From positions 897,347 through 961,346 of the forward strand of contig NZ_BBYG01000008.1 in NCBI RefSeq assembly GCF_001184025.1: DNA of 64,000 nucleotides, read 5' to 3'. Below are positions 15,818 to 23,510 of the stretch, piece by piece (the first letter of the stretch is position 1; each line of letters begins with the position of its first letter). The stretch is from Streptomyces maremycinicus. GTDB lineage: Bacteria > Actinomycetota > Actinomycetes > Streptomycetales > Streptomycetaceae. The position numbers and the translations under genes are program-made. Under the pieces are notes generated by a model that made no database searches, had not been told where the DNA came from, and worked only from the letters and a program-made list of their open reading frames with translations.

Positions 15818-17518
15818 TCACCTGGGGTCGGGTCGGGTCCCGGTGGGCCGGGCCGGGCCGGCGAAGCCCGCGGGGGTGCCGTCCTCGGGGTCCTCGGCGG
15901 GGACGATGCCACCGAGTACGGCCCCGCCCGTGCCGGCCGTCACCCCGGCGCCCGCGGCTCCCACGTACGGGTTCCCGTGCGCTCGCACGTCGAGCTCGGC
16001 CAGTTCCCGGGCCTCCAGGGCGAGGACGTCGGCGGGCGGGCGGTCCGCCGGGTCGCCCGTCGCGAGGAGCCGTTCCGCCTCCGCCAGCCGGGTGCGCGCG
16101 GTGGCGCCGACCGCGCCCCGGTGCGTCGCGACGAAGTCGGCGGCGGCGGCGGTGGCGGTGCGGGCGGTGATCAGAGCGGCGGCCGGCAGCACCCCGGCCC
16201 GTCCCGAGGCGACGGGCGCGGTGGCCCGTACGATCCGGCGCAGCACTCCGACCGGATCTGCTGGCTGACCGCCGGTCAACTCCTGCCGTACGGAGCCGAG
16301 CACGGCGTCGACATGCAGCAGCCGCACGTGGAAGCCGGCCGGGGTCGCCCCCGGGGTCGTCCCGCCCGGCGTCGGTCCGGCCGCACCGGGCGGGGCGCTC
16401 GTGCCGGGGCCGGAGCCGGCCGCGGCCCGGGACGAGGAGGCCGCGGGCTGCGGTGCCGCCGGGTCCGTCCGCCGTCTGGCCCAGGCCAGCTCCGCCTCCG
16501 CGCCCGTGAGGGCGGCCGGGACGGTCCGCTCGGCCGCCCGCAGCTCCACGGCCAGCCGGTCCACACCGTCCACGAAGACGGCCGCCTGCGCCACGGCGCC
16601 CTCGGCGGCGCGCAATTGCCGGGCCGCCCGCTCCGGTCGCCCCGCATCGGCCGACTGCCGGGCCTGGTTGAGCCGGACGGTGGCGAACAGCAGCCGGTCC
16701 TTGGCCTGTTCGACGCTCCCGGTGACCGAGGCGGTGGCGGTCGGCGCGTAACGGTCCCGGAGCCCCGCGAGCACCGCTTCCGAGGCCCCCGCCCGTCCGG
16801 CCAGCTCCCGGAACCGGTCCTCCGCGGCCCCCAACGCCTCGCCCAGCCCCTGCTCCAGCCCCCGCAGCCGGGCGAACTCCCCGGCCAAGGAGTCCAGCCG
16901 CCGCCCGGCCTCCGCACACCGGCCGACGATCCCGGCGAGCGCGTGCTCCCGGGCCGCCGCCTCCGCCGGCACCCCCTCGTCGTACCGCTGCCGCATCCGG
17001 AACGCCGCGGCGAGTTCCGCCTCCGCCTCGCGGACCGCCCGGTGGAACGCCGCCGGTTCTCCCGCCGTGCACAGCATCTCGGCGAAGCCGAGCTCGGTGC
17101 GCGCCGCCCGCACCCGGTTGTCGGCCTCGACCAGCGCCGCGCAGGCCTGCTCGTCGAGGGCGGCGAGGGGCGGCGTCGACCGAGGCGACGGCGCGCCGCC
17201 GGTACCGCCGGGAGTCGTCCTGACGCGGGTGCGGCGGACGCGCCGCAGGTACCCGTACCCGGCGATCGCCCCGGCCGCGCCGACCGCCACGAGCGGCAGC
17301 ACCAGATCGACGGTGGACCTCTCGTCGGCCTCGGCGGCGGCGCTGCTGACGCCGGGCGCCGGGTTCTTGATCGCAACCGGAGCGTCTCCACCGGACGTCA
17401 TCCCTGGCAACACCAGCCACACGACCCCGACCGCACCGCCCAGCACGGCATGCGCCACCCGCACGGATATGTGCGACGTGGCACGCCGCGGCCGGCCCCG
17501 GAACAAGGAAGAGGTCAC
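15818..17518 (-). CDS. Coiled-coil membrane protein, relative of TPM-domain protein tails
   Basis: This protein of about 566 residues has one hydrophobic segment near 22-40, a second (DLVLPLVAVGAAGAIAGYGYL) near 70-92, then a basic stop RRVRRTR and a long Ala/Glu/Arg-rich helical region with coiled-coil character (about 110-370). A Pro/Gly/Thr-rich linker and a second helical part follow. The helical part resembles the C-terminal region of Streptomyces TPM-domain membrane proteins (RTELGFAEMLCTAGE, AFRMRQRYDEG), but the TPM domain itself is absent. The GTG at 17516-17518 is chosen because residues upstream are a Ser/Val/Pro-rich shadow of the divergent gene. Function is unknown. Confidence 0.7.
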   Translation of the reverse strand: MTSSLFRGRPRRATSHISVRVAHAVLGGAVGVVWLVLPGMTSGGDAPVAIKNPAPGVSSAAAEADERSTVDLVLPLVAVGAAGAIAGYGYLRRVRRTRVRTTPGGTGGAPSPRSTPPLAALDEQACAALVEADNRVRAARTELGFAEMLCTAGEPAAFHRAVREAEAELAAAFRMRQRYDEGVPAEAAAREHALAGIVGRCAEAGRRLDSLAGEFARLRGLEQGLGEALGAAEDRFRELAGRAGASEAVLAGLRDRYAPTATASVTGSVEQAKDRLLFATVRLNQARQSADAGRPERAARQLRAAEGAVAQAAVFVDGVDRLAVELRAAERTVPAALTGAEAELAWARRRTDPAAPQPAASSSRAAAGSGPGTSAPPGAAGPTPGGTTPGATPAGFHVRLLHVDAVLGSVRQELTGGQPADPVGVLRRIVRATAPVASGRAGVLPAAALITARTATAAAADFVATHRGAVGATARTRLAEAERLLATGDPADRPPADVLALEARELAELDVRAHGNPYVGAAGAGVTAGTGGAVLGGIVPAEDPEDGTPAGFAGPARPTGTRPDPR

Positions 17519-17612
17519 ATTTGGGAGCGTATGGCCGCGATTACGGCCACGCGACCGGGATGCACCCGACACGGGGGCGGTGGGGCGGAACGACACGCGA
17601 GGGGGAACCGCG

Positions 17613-18944
17613 ATGGAACGGCCACCGGGTCGGACGAGGACGCAACCGCTGACGGAACCGGATTCAGAACCGGAGACGGGGACGGAGCAGAAGAAGACGG
17701 AGACGGAGACGGAGACCGGGGAGGCGCGGGGCAGGCCCACGGCGGCCGAGAACGAAGGTGCCGCAGGCGGTTCCGGAGCCGGAGAAACCGGCGAAACAGG
17801 TGGCACCAACGGGACCGACGGTACCGAGGGGGCCGACGGTACCGAGGGGGTCGACGGCGCCGACGGGAACGGGACCGGTGGCGATCCGGGCGGTGGCCCC
17901 GGTGACGGTCCCGGTGACGGGAAGGGCCGTCGGCGTGGGCGCCGGGGACGGCTGGTGCGGCGTACCGCCCTCGCCCTGGTCCTCCTCTTCCTCCTCCCGG
18001 TGCTCGCCGCCGAGACCGCCCTGCGCGTGAACTACCTGGGCGACCCGGCCGACGGCACGCACACCCGCGGCAGGGACGCCATCTGGCTGGGCCATGCCTG
18101 GGTCGACGGCCGCAAGACCGACGCGGACGTCAAGGCCCTCGCCGACCGCCTCGGGAAGACCGGCATCCGCGACCTGTACGTCCACGCCGGCCCCCTGGAG
18201 CACAACGGCACGCTCCCCGCGTCCGCCTACGCGGGCGCGCCCCGCTTCATCGCCGCGATCCACCGGGAAGCACCCCGGCTCCGCGTCCAGGCCTGGCTCG
18301 GCGACGTCCTCGCCAGCGAGAGCCCGAACGGCATGCGGCTGGAGCGGGCCGAGACCCGCGCCGCGGTCGTGCGGTCCACCCGCGAGATCCTCGCCGCGGG
18401 CTTCCAGGGCGCCCACTTCGACCTCGAACCGCTGCACTCCGGCGACGGCGACTACCTGGGCCTCCTGGACGACCTGCGTGCGGTCACCAAGGCCCGGAAC
18501 GCCCAACTCTCCGTCGCCGCCCACCAGATCGACCCGGTCCCCGGCTTCCACTCCTTCTGGGGCACGACCACCGGCCACCCCAAGTGGTGGTCGCAGAGGT
18601 TCTTCGGCCAGGTCGCCCGTCGCGTCGACCAGATCGCCGTGATGTCGTACGACACCATGCAGCCGCTGGAGAGCACGTACGGCGGTTACGTCGCCCAGCA
18701 GACCTCGCTCGCCCTGGAGGTCACCCCGGCCTCCACCGACCTCCTGATGGGCCTGCCCTTCTACCACGAGAACCGGTTCGGCCACTGGAATCACGCCGAG
18801 ACCGTCGCCGCCGCCGTCCGGGGCGTCCGGCTGGGGCTGTCCCGTACGGACGCCGACCGTGCGAACTTCGGCGTCGCGGCGTACGTCGACTTCGCTGCCA
18901 CCGAACAGGACTGGACGTCGTACGAGAAGGGCTGGGTCCGCTAG
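17613..18944 (+). CDS. Membrane-anchored GH18-like glycoside hydrolase family protein
   Basis: This 443-residue protein has a long Glu/Thr/Gly-rich cytoplasmic leader (about 1-105), a basic cluster, and one membrane helix (TALALVLLFLLPVLAAETAL, about 117-136). The outside domain has a TIM-barrel pattern: AIWLGHAWVDG, FIAAIHREAP, a GAHFDLEPL strand (about 267-275), QIAVMSYDTM and LLMGLPFYHE. The FDLEPL strand sits where GH18 enzymes carry DxxDxDxE, so the acid Glu seems kept while the motif is shortened. Activity on glycans is therefore possible but not certain. The leader has low-complexity repeats GTDGTEGADGTEG. It is divergent from the coiled-coil membrane protein and may share a promoter region with it. 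Confidence 0.7.
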   Translation: MERPPGRTRTQPLTEPDSEPETGTEQKKTETETETGEARGRPTAAENEGAAGGSGAGETGETGGTNGTDGTEGADGTEGVDGADGNGTGGDPGGGPGDGPGDGKGRRRGRRGRLVRRTALALVLLFLLPVLAAETALRVNYLGDPADGTHTRGRDAIWLGHAWVDGRKTDADVKALADRLGKTGIRDLYVHAGPLEHNGTLPASAYAGAPRFIAAIHREAPRLRVQAWLGDVLASESPNGMRLERAETRAAVVRSTREILAAGFQGAHFDLEPLHSGDGDYLGLLDDLRAVTKARNAQLSVAAHQIDPVPGFHSFWGTTTGHPKWWSQRFFGQVARRVDQIAVMSYDTMQPLESTYGGYVAQQTSLALEVTPASTDLLMGLPFYHENRFGHWNHAETVAAAVRGVRLGLSRTDADRANFGVAAYVDFAATEQDWTSYEKGWVR

Positions 18945-19011
18945 CCGCGGCGGGTCCGGCGGTTCCGGTGGACCCCTCCCCGCGTACCGGTCCAGGTGGG
19001 ATCATGAGCGC

Positions 19012-19347
19012 ATGCCGTACTGGACTCTGGTGGTCACGGCCGTCGTCTGTGTGACGCTCATGGCGGTGGTCGGTATCGCGGCGGTCGCGCGGGAGTGGGT
19101 GCCGCCGTTCGGCCGCAGGCGGGTGCTGCGGCCGCGACTGTGGGGTGCCGGAGCCCTGATGAGCGCCCTGGGCCTGGGCCTCTTCATGTTCCTGGGCCCG
19201 ATGGCCTCCCACGACCTGGCCGTCGACCTGTACGTCCCGCCCGCCGGAATGGCCGTCAACCTCGCCGGGCTCGCCGTCCAGGCGCTCGCCCAGCGTCCCG
19301 GACGCACGCCCCGGCTGCCCCCGGCGACTACGAAGAGCGCCTCCTGA
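19012..19347 (+). CDS. Small integral membrane protein
   Basis: This 111-residue protein has three probable membrane helices: about 3-26 (WTLVVTAVVCVTLMAVVGIAAV), 46-64 (LWGAGALMSALGLGLFMFLG) and 75-93. A short basic loop, GRRRVLRPR, lies between the first two. No family is recognised. The ATG at 19012 has GGTGGGA upstream. The last 20 nt overlap the 3' end of sdhB on the other strand, so the two transcripts converge and overlap. Confidence 0.7.
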   Translation: MPYWTLVVTAVVCVTLMAVVGIAAVAREWVPPFGRRRVLRPRLWGAGALMSALGLGLFMFLGPMASHDLAVDLYVPPAGMAVNLAGLAVQALAQRPGRTPRLPPATTKSAS

Positions 19348-20098
19348 TCTTCGATCCCAGCCATACCAGCGGGTCGTACTTGCGGTCGACCGCGCGTTCC
19401 TTGAGGGGGATCAGCGCGTTGTCCGTGATCTTGATGCCCTCAGGGCAGACCTCCGTGCAGCACTTGGTGATGTTGCAGTAGCCGAGGCCGTGTTCGTCCT
19501 GGGCCGTGCGCCCGCGGTCCAGGCCGGACTCCTCGGCCGCGTCCAGCGGGTGCATGTCCAGTTCGGCGACCCGCATGAGGAAGCGGGGGCCCGCGAACGC
19601 CGTCTTGTTCTCCTCGTGGTCCCGGACGACATGGCAGGTGTCCTGGCACAGGAAGCACTCGATGCACTTGCGGAACTCCTGCGACCGGTCCACGTCCTCC
19701 TGGAACATCCGGTACTCGCCCGGACCGACCCCCTCCGGTGGCACGAACGCCGGAATCTCCCACGCCTTGCGGTAGTTGAAGCCGACGTCGGTGACGAGAT
19801 CCCGGATCACCGGGAAGGCGCGCAGCGGTGTGACGGTGATCGTCTCCTCGCGGTCGAACACCGACATGCGGGTCATGCACAGGAGCCGGGGCCGTCCGTT
19901 GATCTCCGCGGAGCACGAACCGCACTTGCCCGCCTTGCAGTTCCAGCGGACGGCGAGATCGGGCGCCTGGGTGGCCTGGAGGCGGTGGACGATGTCCAGG
20001 ACCACCTCACCGTCGTTGACCTCGACCTCGAAGTCCTTCAGGCCGCCGCCCTCGATGTCGCCCCGCCACACCCGGAAGCGGGCCTCGTAGCTGCTCAC
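19328..20098 (-). CDS. sdhB: Succinate dehydrogenase/fumarate reductase iron-sulfur subunit
   Basis: This 256-residue subunit carries electrons from the flavoprotein to the membrane quinone site. Cysteines for three clusters can be read: the ferredoxin-type [2Fe-2S] ligands CKAGKCGSC with a later C, then CIECFLCQDTC, and CNITKCCTEVCP, which supply the [4Fe-4S] and [3Fe-4S] centres. The GTG start overlaps the sdhA stop by 4 nt (GTGA), which favours equal synthesis. The set with one large cytochrome subunit and no sdhD is of the mycobacterial Sdh1/fumarate reductase-like type. The stop is TAG and lies inside the end of the convergent membrane gene. Confidence 0.95.
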   Translation of the reverse strand: MSSYEARFRVWRGDIEGGGLKDFEVEVNDGEVVLDIVHRLQATQAPDLAVRWNCKAGKCGSCSAEINGRPRLLCMTRMSVFDREETITVTPLRAFPVIRDLVTDVGFNYRKAWEIPAFVPPEGVGPGEYRMFQEDVDRSQEFRKCIECFLCQDTCHVVRDHEENKTAFAGPRFLMRVAELDMHPLDAAEESGLDRGRTAQDEHGLGYCNITKCCTEVCPEGIKITDNALIPLKERAVDRKYDPLVWLGSKIRRRSS

Positions 20099-22032
20099 TC
20101 GTAGAGCTCCTCTTCGGCGAGGTACTTGACCAGCTCTTCCTTCTCGAAGAGGGCGAGCAGGTCGGCGCGGATGGGTTCGGTGGTCTCGCGGGTGAGGGAG
20201 ATCCGGCCGCGGGCGGGGTCCGTCGCCGCCAGGACCCCGGTGGGGTCGGCCGGTGCGCACAGCAGGTTGACGTTGCGCCACGCGCGCTCCATCGTCGGGT
20301 GGTCCTCGCGGGTGTGCCCGCCGCGCGACTCGGTGCGTTCCAGTGCCGCCCGGGCCACGCACTCGCTGACCAGCAGCATGTTCCGCAGGTCGAGCGCCAG
20401 GTGCCAGCCGGGGTTGAACTGCCGGTGCCCCTCGACCCCGGCCCGCTGCGCCCGCACCCGCAGCTCGGCGAGCTTCTCCAGGGCGTGCTCCATCTCGCCC
20501 TCGCGGCGGATGATGCCGACCAGGTCGTTCATGGTCTGCTGGAGCTCCTGGTGGAGGGTGTACGGGTTCTCCGGCGCGTGGCCCGCCGGGTCCTCGGGGC
20601 TCTCCGCGGAGAACGGCCGCAGCGCCTCCGCGGCCGCCGCGTCGACCTGGTCGTCGTCCACCGGGGGGCGCCCCGCGGCGAGGTCCGCGGTGTAGCGCGC
20701 CGCGTACAGTCCCGCCCGGCGGCCGAACACCAGCAGGTCGGAGAGCGAGTTGCCGCCGAGCCGGTTGGAGCCGTGCATCCCGCCGGCCACCTCGCCGGCC
20801 GCGAACAGCCCCGGCACCCCGCGGGCGGCCGCCGTCTCGGAGTCGACCGCGATACCGCCCATCACGTAGTGGCAGGTCGGCCCGACCTCCATGGCCTCCG
20901 CCGTGATGTCGACGTCGGCCAGCTCCTTGAACTGGTGGTACATGGAGGGCAGCCGGCGCTTGATGACCTCGGCGGGCATCCGCGTCGACACGTCCAGGAA
21001 GACCCCGCCGTGCGGGGAGCCGCGGCCCGCCTTCACCTCCGAGTTGATCGCGCGGGCCACCTCGTCCCGCGGGAGCAGCTCCGGCGGTCGCCGGTTGTGG
21101 TCCGGGTCCTCGTACCAGCGGTCGCCCTCCTCCTCCGACTCGGCGTACTTCTCCTTGAAGACGTCCGGGACGTAGTCGAACATGAACCGCTTGCCGTCGG
21201 AGTTCCTGAGCACCCCGCCGTCGCCGCGCACCGACTCGGTGACGAGGATGCCCTTCACCGACGGCGGCCAGACCATGCCCGTCGGGTGGAACTGCACGAA
21301 CTCCATGTTGAGCAGCGGGGCACCCGCGAGCAGGGCCAGCGCGTGGCCGTCGCCCGTGTACTCCCACGAGTTCGACGTGACCTTGAAGGACTTGCCGATG
21401 CCTCCCGTGGCGATCACCACGGCGGGCGCCCGCAGGACGAAGAAGCGGCCGGTCTCGCGCTCGTAGGCGAAGACGCCGCTCACGCGTGAGCCGTCCTTGA
21501 GGACCCGGGTGACCGTGCACTCCTGGAAGACCTTCAGCCGGGACTCGTGGTCGCCGGTCTCGCGGTGGTCCTCCTGCTGGAGCGAGACGATCTTCTGCTG
21601 GAGCGTGCGGATCAGCTCCAGGCCCGTGCGGTCGCCGACGTGTGCGAGGCGCGGGTACTCGTGGCCGCCGAAGTTGCGCTGGGAGATCCTCCCGTCCTCG
21701 GTGCGGTCGAAGAGCGCGCCCCAGGTCTCCAGCTCCCACACCCGGTCCGGGGCCTCCTGGGCGTGCAGCTCGGCCATCCGCCACTGGTTGAGGAACTTGC
21801 CGCCGCGCAGGGTGTCGCGGAAGTGGACCTGCCAGTTGTCGTGTTCGTTGGCGTTGGCCATGGCCGCCGCGATGCCTCCCTCGGCCATCACCGTGTGCGC
21901 CTTGCCGAACAGCGACTTGCAGATGACGGCGGTGCGGGCGCCGCGTTCGCGCGCCTCGATGGCGGCGCGCAGTCCGGCGCCTCCCGCGCCGACCACGACG
22001 ACGTCCCACTCCTGGCGGTCGACCACGGACAT
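20095..22032 (-). CDS. sdhA: Succinate dehydrogenase/fumarate reductase flavoprotein subunit
   Basis: This 645-residue subunit oxidises succinate to fumarate with covalently bound FAD at the inner face of the membrane. It shows the dinucleotide-binding VVVVGAGGAGLRAAIEA (about 11-27), the flavin-linking His in KAHTVMAEGG (about 45-54), the substrate loop FVQFHPTGMV and HGSNRLGGNSL near the C-terminal third. The length fits the long SdhA of Actinobacteria. The ATG at 22030-22032 is chosen because upstream residues are a shadow of sdhC. It lies 17 nt after sdhC and overlaps sdhB by 4 nt. Confidence 0.95.
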   Translation of the reverse strand: MSVVDRQEWDVVVVGAGGAGLRAAIEARERGARTAVICKSLFGKAHTVMAEGGIAAAMANANEHDNWQVHFRDTLRGGKFLNQWRMAELHAQEAPDRVWELETWGALFDRTEDGRISQRNFGGHEYPRLAHVGDRTGLELIRTLQQKIVSLQQEDHRETGDHESRLKVFQECTVTRVLKDGSRVSGVFAYERETGRFFVLRAPAVVIATGGIGKSFKVTSNSWEYTGDGHALALLAGAPLLNMEFVQFHPTGMVWPPSVKGILVTESVRGDGGVLRNSDGKRFMFDYVPDVFKEKYAESEEEGDRWYEDPDHNRRPPELLPRDEVARAINSEVKAGRGSPHGGVFLDVSTRMPAEVIKRRLPSMYHQFKELADVDITAEAMEVGPTCHYVMGGIAVDSETAAARGVPGLFAAGEVAGGMHGSNRLGGNSLSDLLVFGRRAGLYAARYTADLAAGRPPVDDDQVDAAAAEALRPFSAESPEDPAGHAPENPYTLHQELQQTMNDLVGIIRREGEMEHALEKLAELRVRAQRAGVEGHRQFNPGWHLALDLRNMLLVSECVARAALERTESRGGHTREDHPTMERAWRNVNLLCAPADPTGVLAATDPARGRISLTRETTEPIRADLLALFEKEELVKYLAEEELYE

Positions 22033-22049
22033 CAGCAGGCCCCACTCAT

Positions 22050-22883
22050 CTAGAAAAACCTCGGATCGTCGAAGACACCGGACGCGACGAGATACACGTA
22101 GAAGTCGGCGAGCGACACGCTCACCAGCGACACCCACGCCAGCAGCATGTGATGGGCGTTGAGCTTCCCCACGAACCGCCAGGCCCGGTAGCGCACGGGG
22201 TGCCTGGAGAAGTGCTTCAGCTGGCCGCCGACGATGTGCCGGCAGGAGTGACAGGAGATGGTGTACGCCCAGATCAGCGCGATGTTGACCAGGAAGACCA
22301 GGGTTCCGAGACCCATGTGCCCCCACGCGTAGTGCTCGTCACGGAAGGCGAGCACGGTGTCGTAGGTGAGGATCCCGGCGACCAGGATCGCGGCGTAGAA
22401 GAAGTACCGGTGGATGTTCTGGAGGATCAGCGGGAAGCGGGTCTCGCCGGTGTACTTCCTGTGCGGCTCGGCCACCGCGCAGGCGGGCGGGGACGCCCAG
22501 AAGCCGCGGTAGTAGGCCTTGCGGTAGTAGTAGCAGGTCAGGCGGAAGCCGAGCGGGAAGATCAGGATGAGGATCGCGGGGGACAGGCCCCACCAGCCGC
22601 CGAACAGCTCCCAGTTGGGTCCGGAGCGCATGCTCTGGCAGTTCTCCGCCAGGCACGGGGAGAAGAAGGGCGAGACGTACGGCGCCGCGTAGTAGTCCGC
22701 GTTCGCGAAGGCCCGCCAGGTCGAGTAGACGATGAACGCCAGCAGGCCGGCGGCGGTGGCCGCGGGAGCCAGCCACCAGCGGTCGGTCCGCAGATGAGGA
22801 GCGGCGATCGCGGCGCGTCCCGCGCCGCGTACGCCGCTCGGGGGACGGTGGTCCGTGGGTGAGGGTTCCGTACCAGTGGCCAA
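22050..22883 (-). CDS. sdhC: Succinate dehydrogenase cytochrome b-type membrane subunit
   Basis: This 277-residue membrane anchor has about five helices (about 37-58, 98-117, 160-180, 190-215 and 243-265), with histidines suitable for haem (NIHRYFFYAA, KLNAHHMLLAW). Extra cysteine pairs (CLAENC and SCHSCRH) are notable and could ligate metal or form a disulfide. It anchors SdhAB and reduces the quinone. The start is read as TTG at 22881-22883, with GGAG 8 nt upstream; no better ATG or GTG keeps the first helix. It is 18 nt downstream of a small coiled-coil gene in the same operon. Confidence 0.88.
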   Translation of the reverse strand: MATGTEPSPTDHRPPSGVRGAGRAAIAAPHLRTDRWWLAPAATAAGLLAFIVYSTWRAFANADYYAAPYVSPFFSPCLAENCQSMRSGPNWELFGGWWGLSPAILILIFPLGFRLTCYYYRKAYYRGFWASPPACAVAEPHRKYTGETRFPLILQNIHRYFFYAAILVAGILTYDTVLAFRDEHYAWGHMGLGTLVFLVNIALIWAYTISCHSCRHIVGGQLKHFSRHPVRYRAWRFVGKLNAHHMLLAWVSLVSVSLADFYVYLVASGVFDDPRFF

Positions 22884-22901
22884 CTCAGGACTCCGGTCGG
22901 G

Positions 22902-23192
22902 TCAGGGGGCGTGCCGGCCCCGGGCGCCGAGTCCCTCGTCGTCCGTGTCGATCCACAGGGAGTCGTCGTACGGGGTGTCGGGGATGGTGACGAGCTCGGG
23001 CCTGCGCGGCGAGCCGGGCTGGGAGGCGGCCTCGCGCAGCAGCGCGACGCTCTCCCTGAGATGCTCGGCGTCGGTACGCACCCGGCGCATTTCCAGGCCG
23101 CCGCTGCCGAGCTGCTGTTCCAGGCGACCGACGGACCGGGAGAGGTCGTCGAGGCAGCGCTGAGCCGTCGTCAGATCGTCGTGCACGGACAT
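22902..23192 (-). CDS. Small coiled-coil hypothetical protein
   Basis: This 96-residue soluble protein has a helical first half with heptad-like leucines (about 5-58: LTTAQRCLDDLSRSVGRLEQ, LRESVALLREAA) and an acidic C-terminus (DSLWIDTDDEGLG). No family is recognised. It is the first gene of the operon with sdhC, sdhA and sdhB, 18 nt before sdhC, so it may be a Streptomyces-specific accessory to this enzyme. The ATG at 23190-23192 follows a GAGGA-like site. Confidence 0.7.
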   Translation of the reverse strand: MSVHDDLTTAQRCLDDLSRSVGRLEQQLGSGGLEMRRVRTDAEHLRESVALLREAASQPGSPRRPELVTIPDTPYDDSLWIDTDDEGLGARGRHAP

Positions 23193-23510
23193 GAGCAGTC
23201 CTCGCTTCCGTGTGGGCCGGGCCCTGGACGGCAACGTTCATGCGCCTGCGAGTGTTGCGCGTCACACCGGTCGATGTGAAGGCGTGTGCAGCGATTGGCG
23301 GGTGCGTTGCTCCGCACGAGTGGCCTTGGCGGGCCGCGCCGCCGTGTCGCCCACGGCAGGCGAACCCTTTCCTCTTCAGTGAGCAATAGATCTGATCAAC
23401 TCCAAAATACCGCCAAACGTGATCAAAACGCACCCACGTCGACGTATGCGCGTCCAGGTTTCCGGGGTGTTCGGGTCACCGGCGGCAGCGGCTCACCGGA
23501 GGTACCAGAG
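23193..23510. promoter_or_regulatory. Divergent promoter region, sdh operon and peptide-binding lipoprotein
   Basis: No gene is seen in these 318 nt. The centre is relatively A/T-rich and holds two copies of the palindromic heptamer TGATCAA, at 23393-23399 and 23420-23426, which could be an operator shared by both divergent units. Confidence 0.45.
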
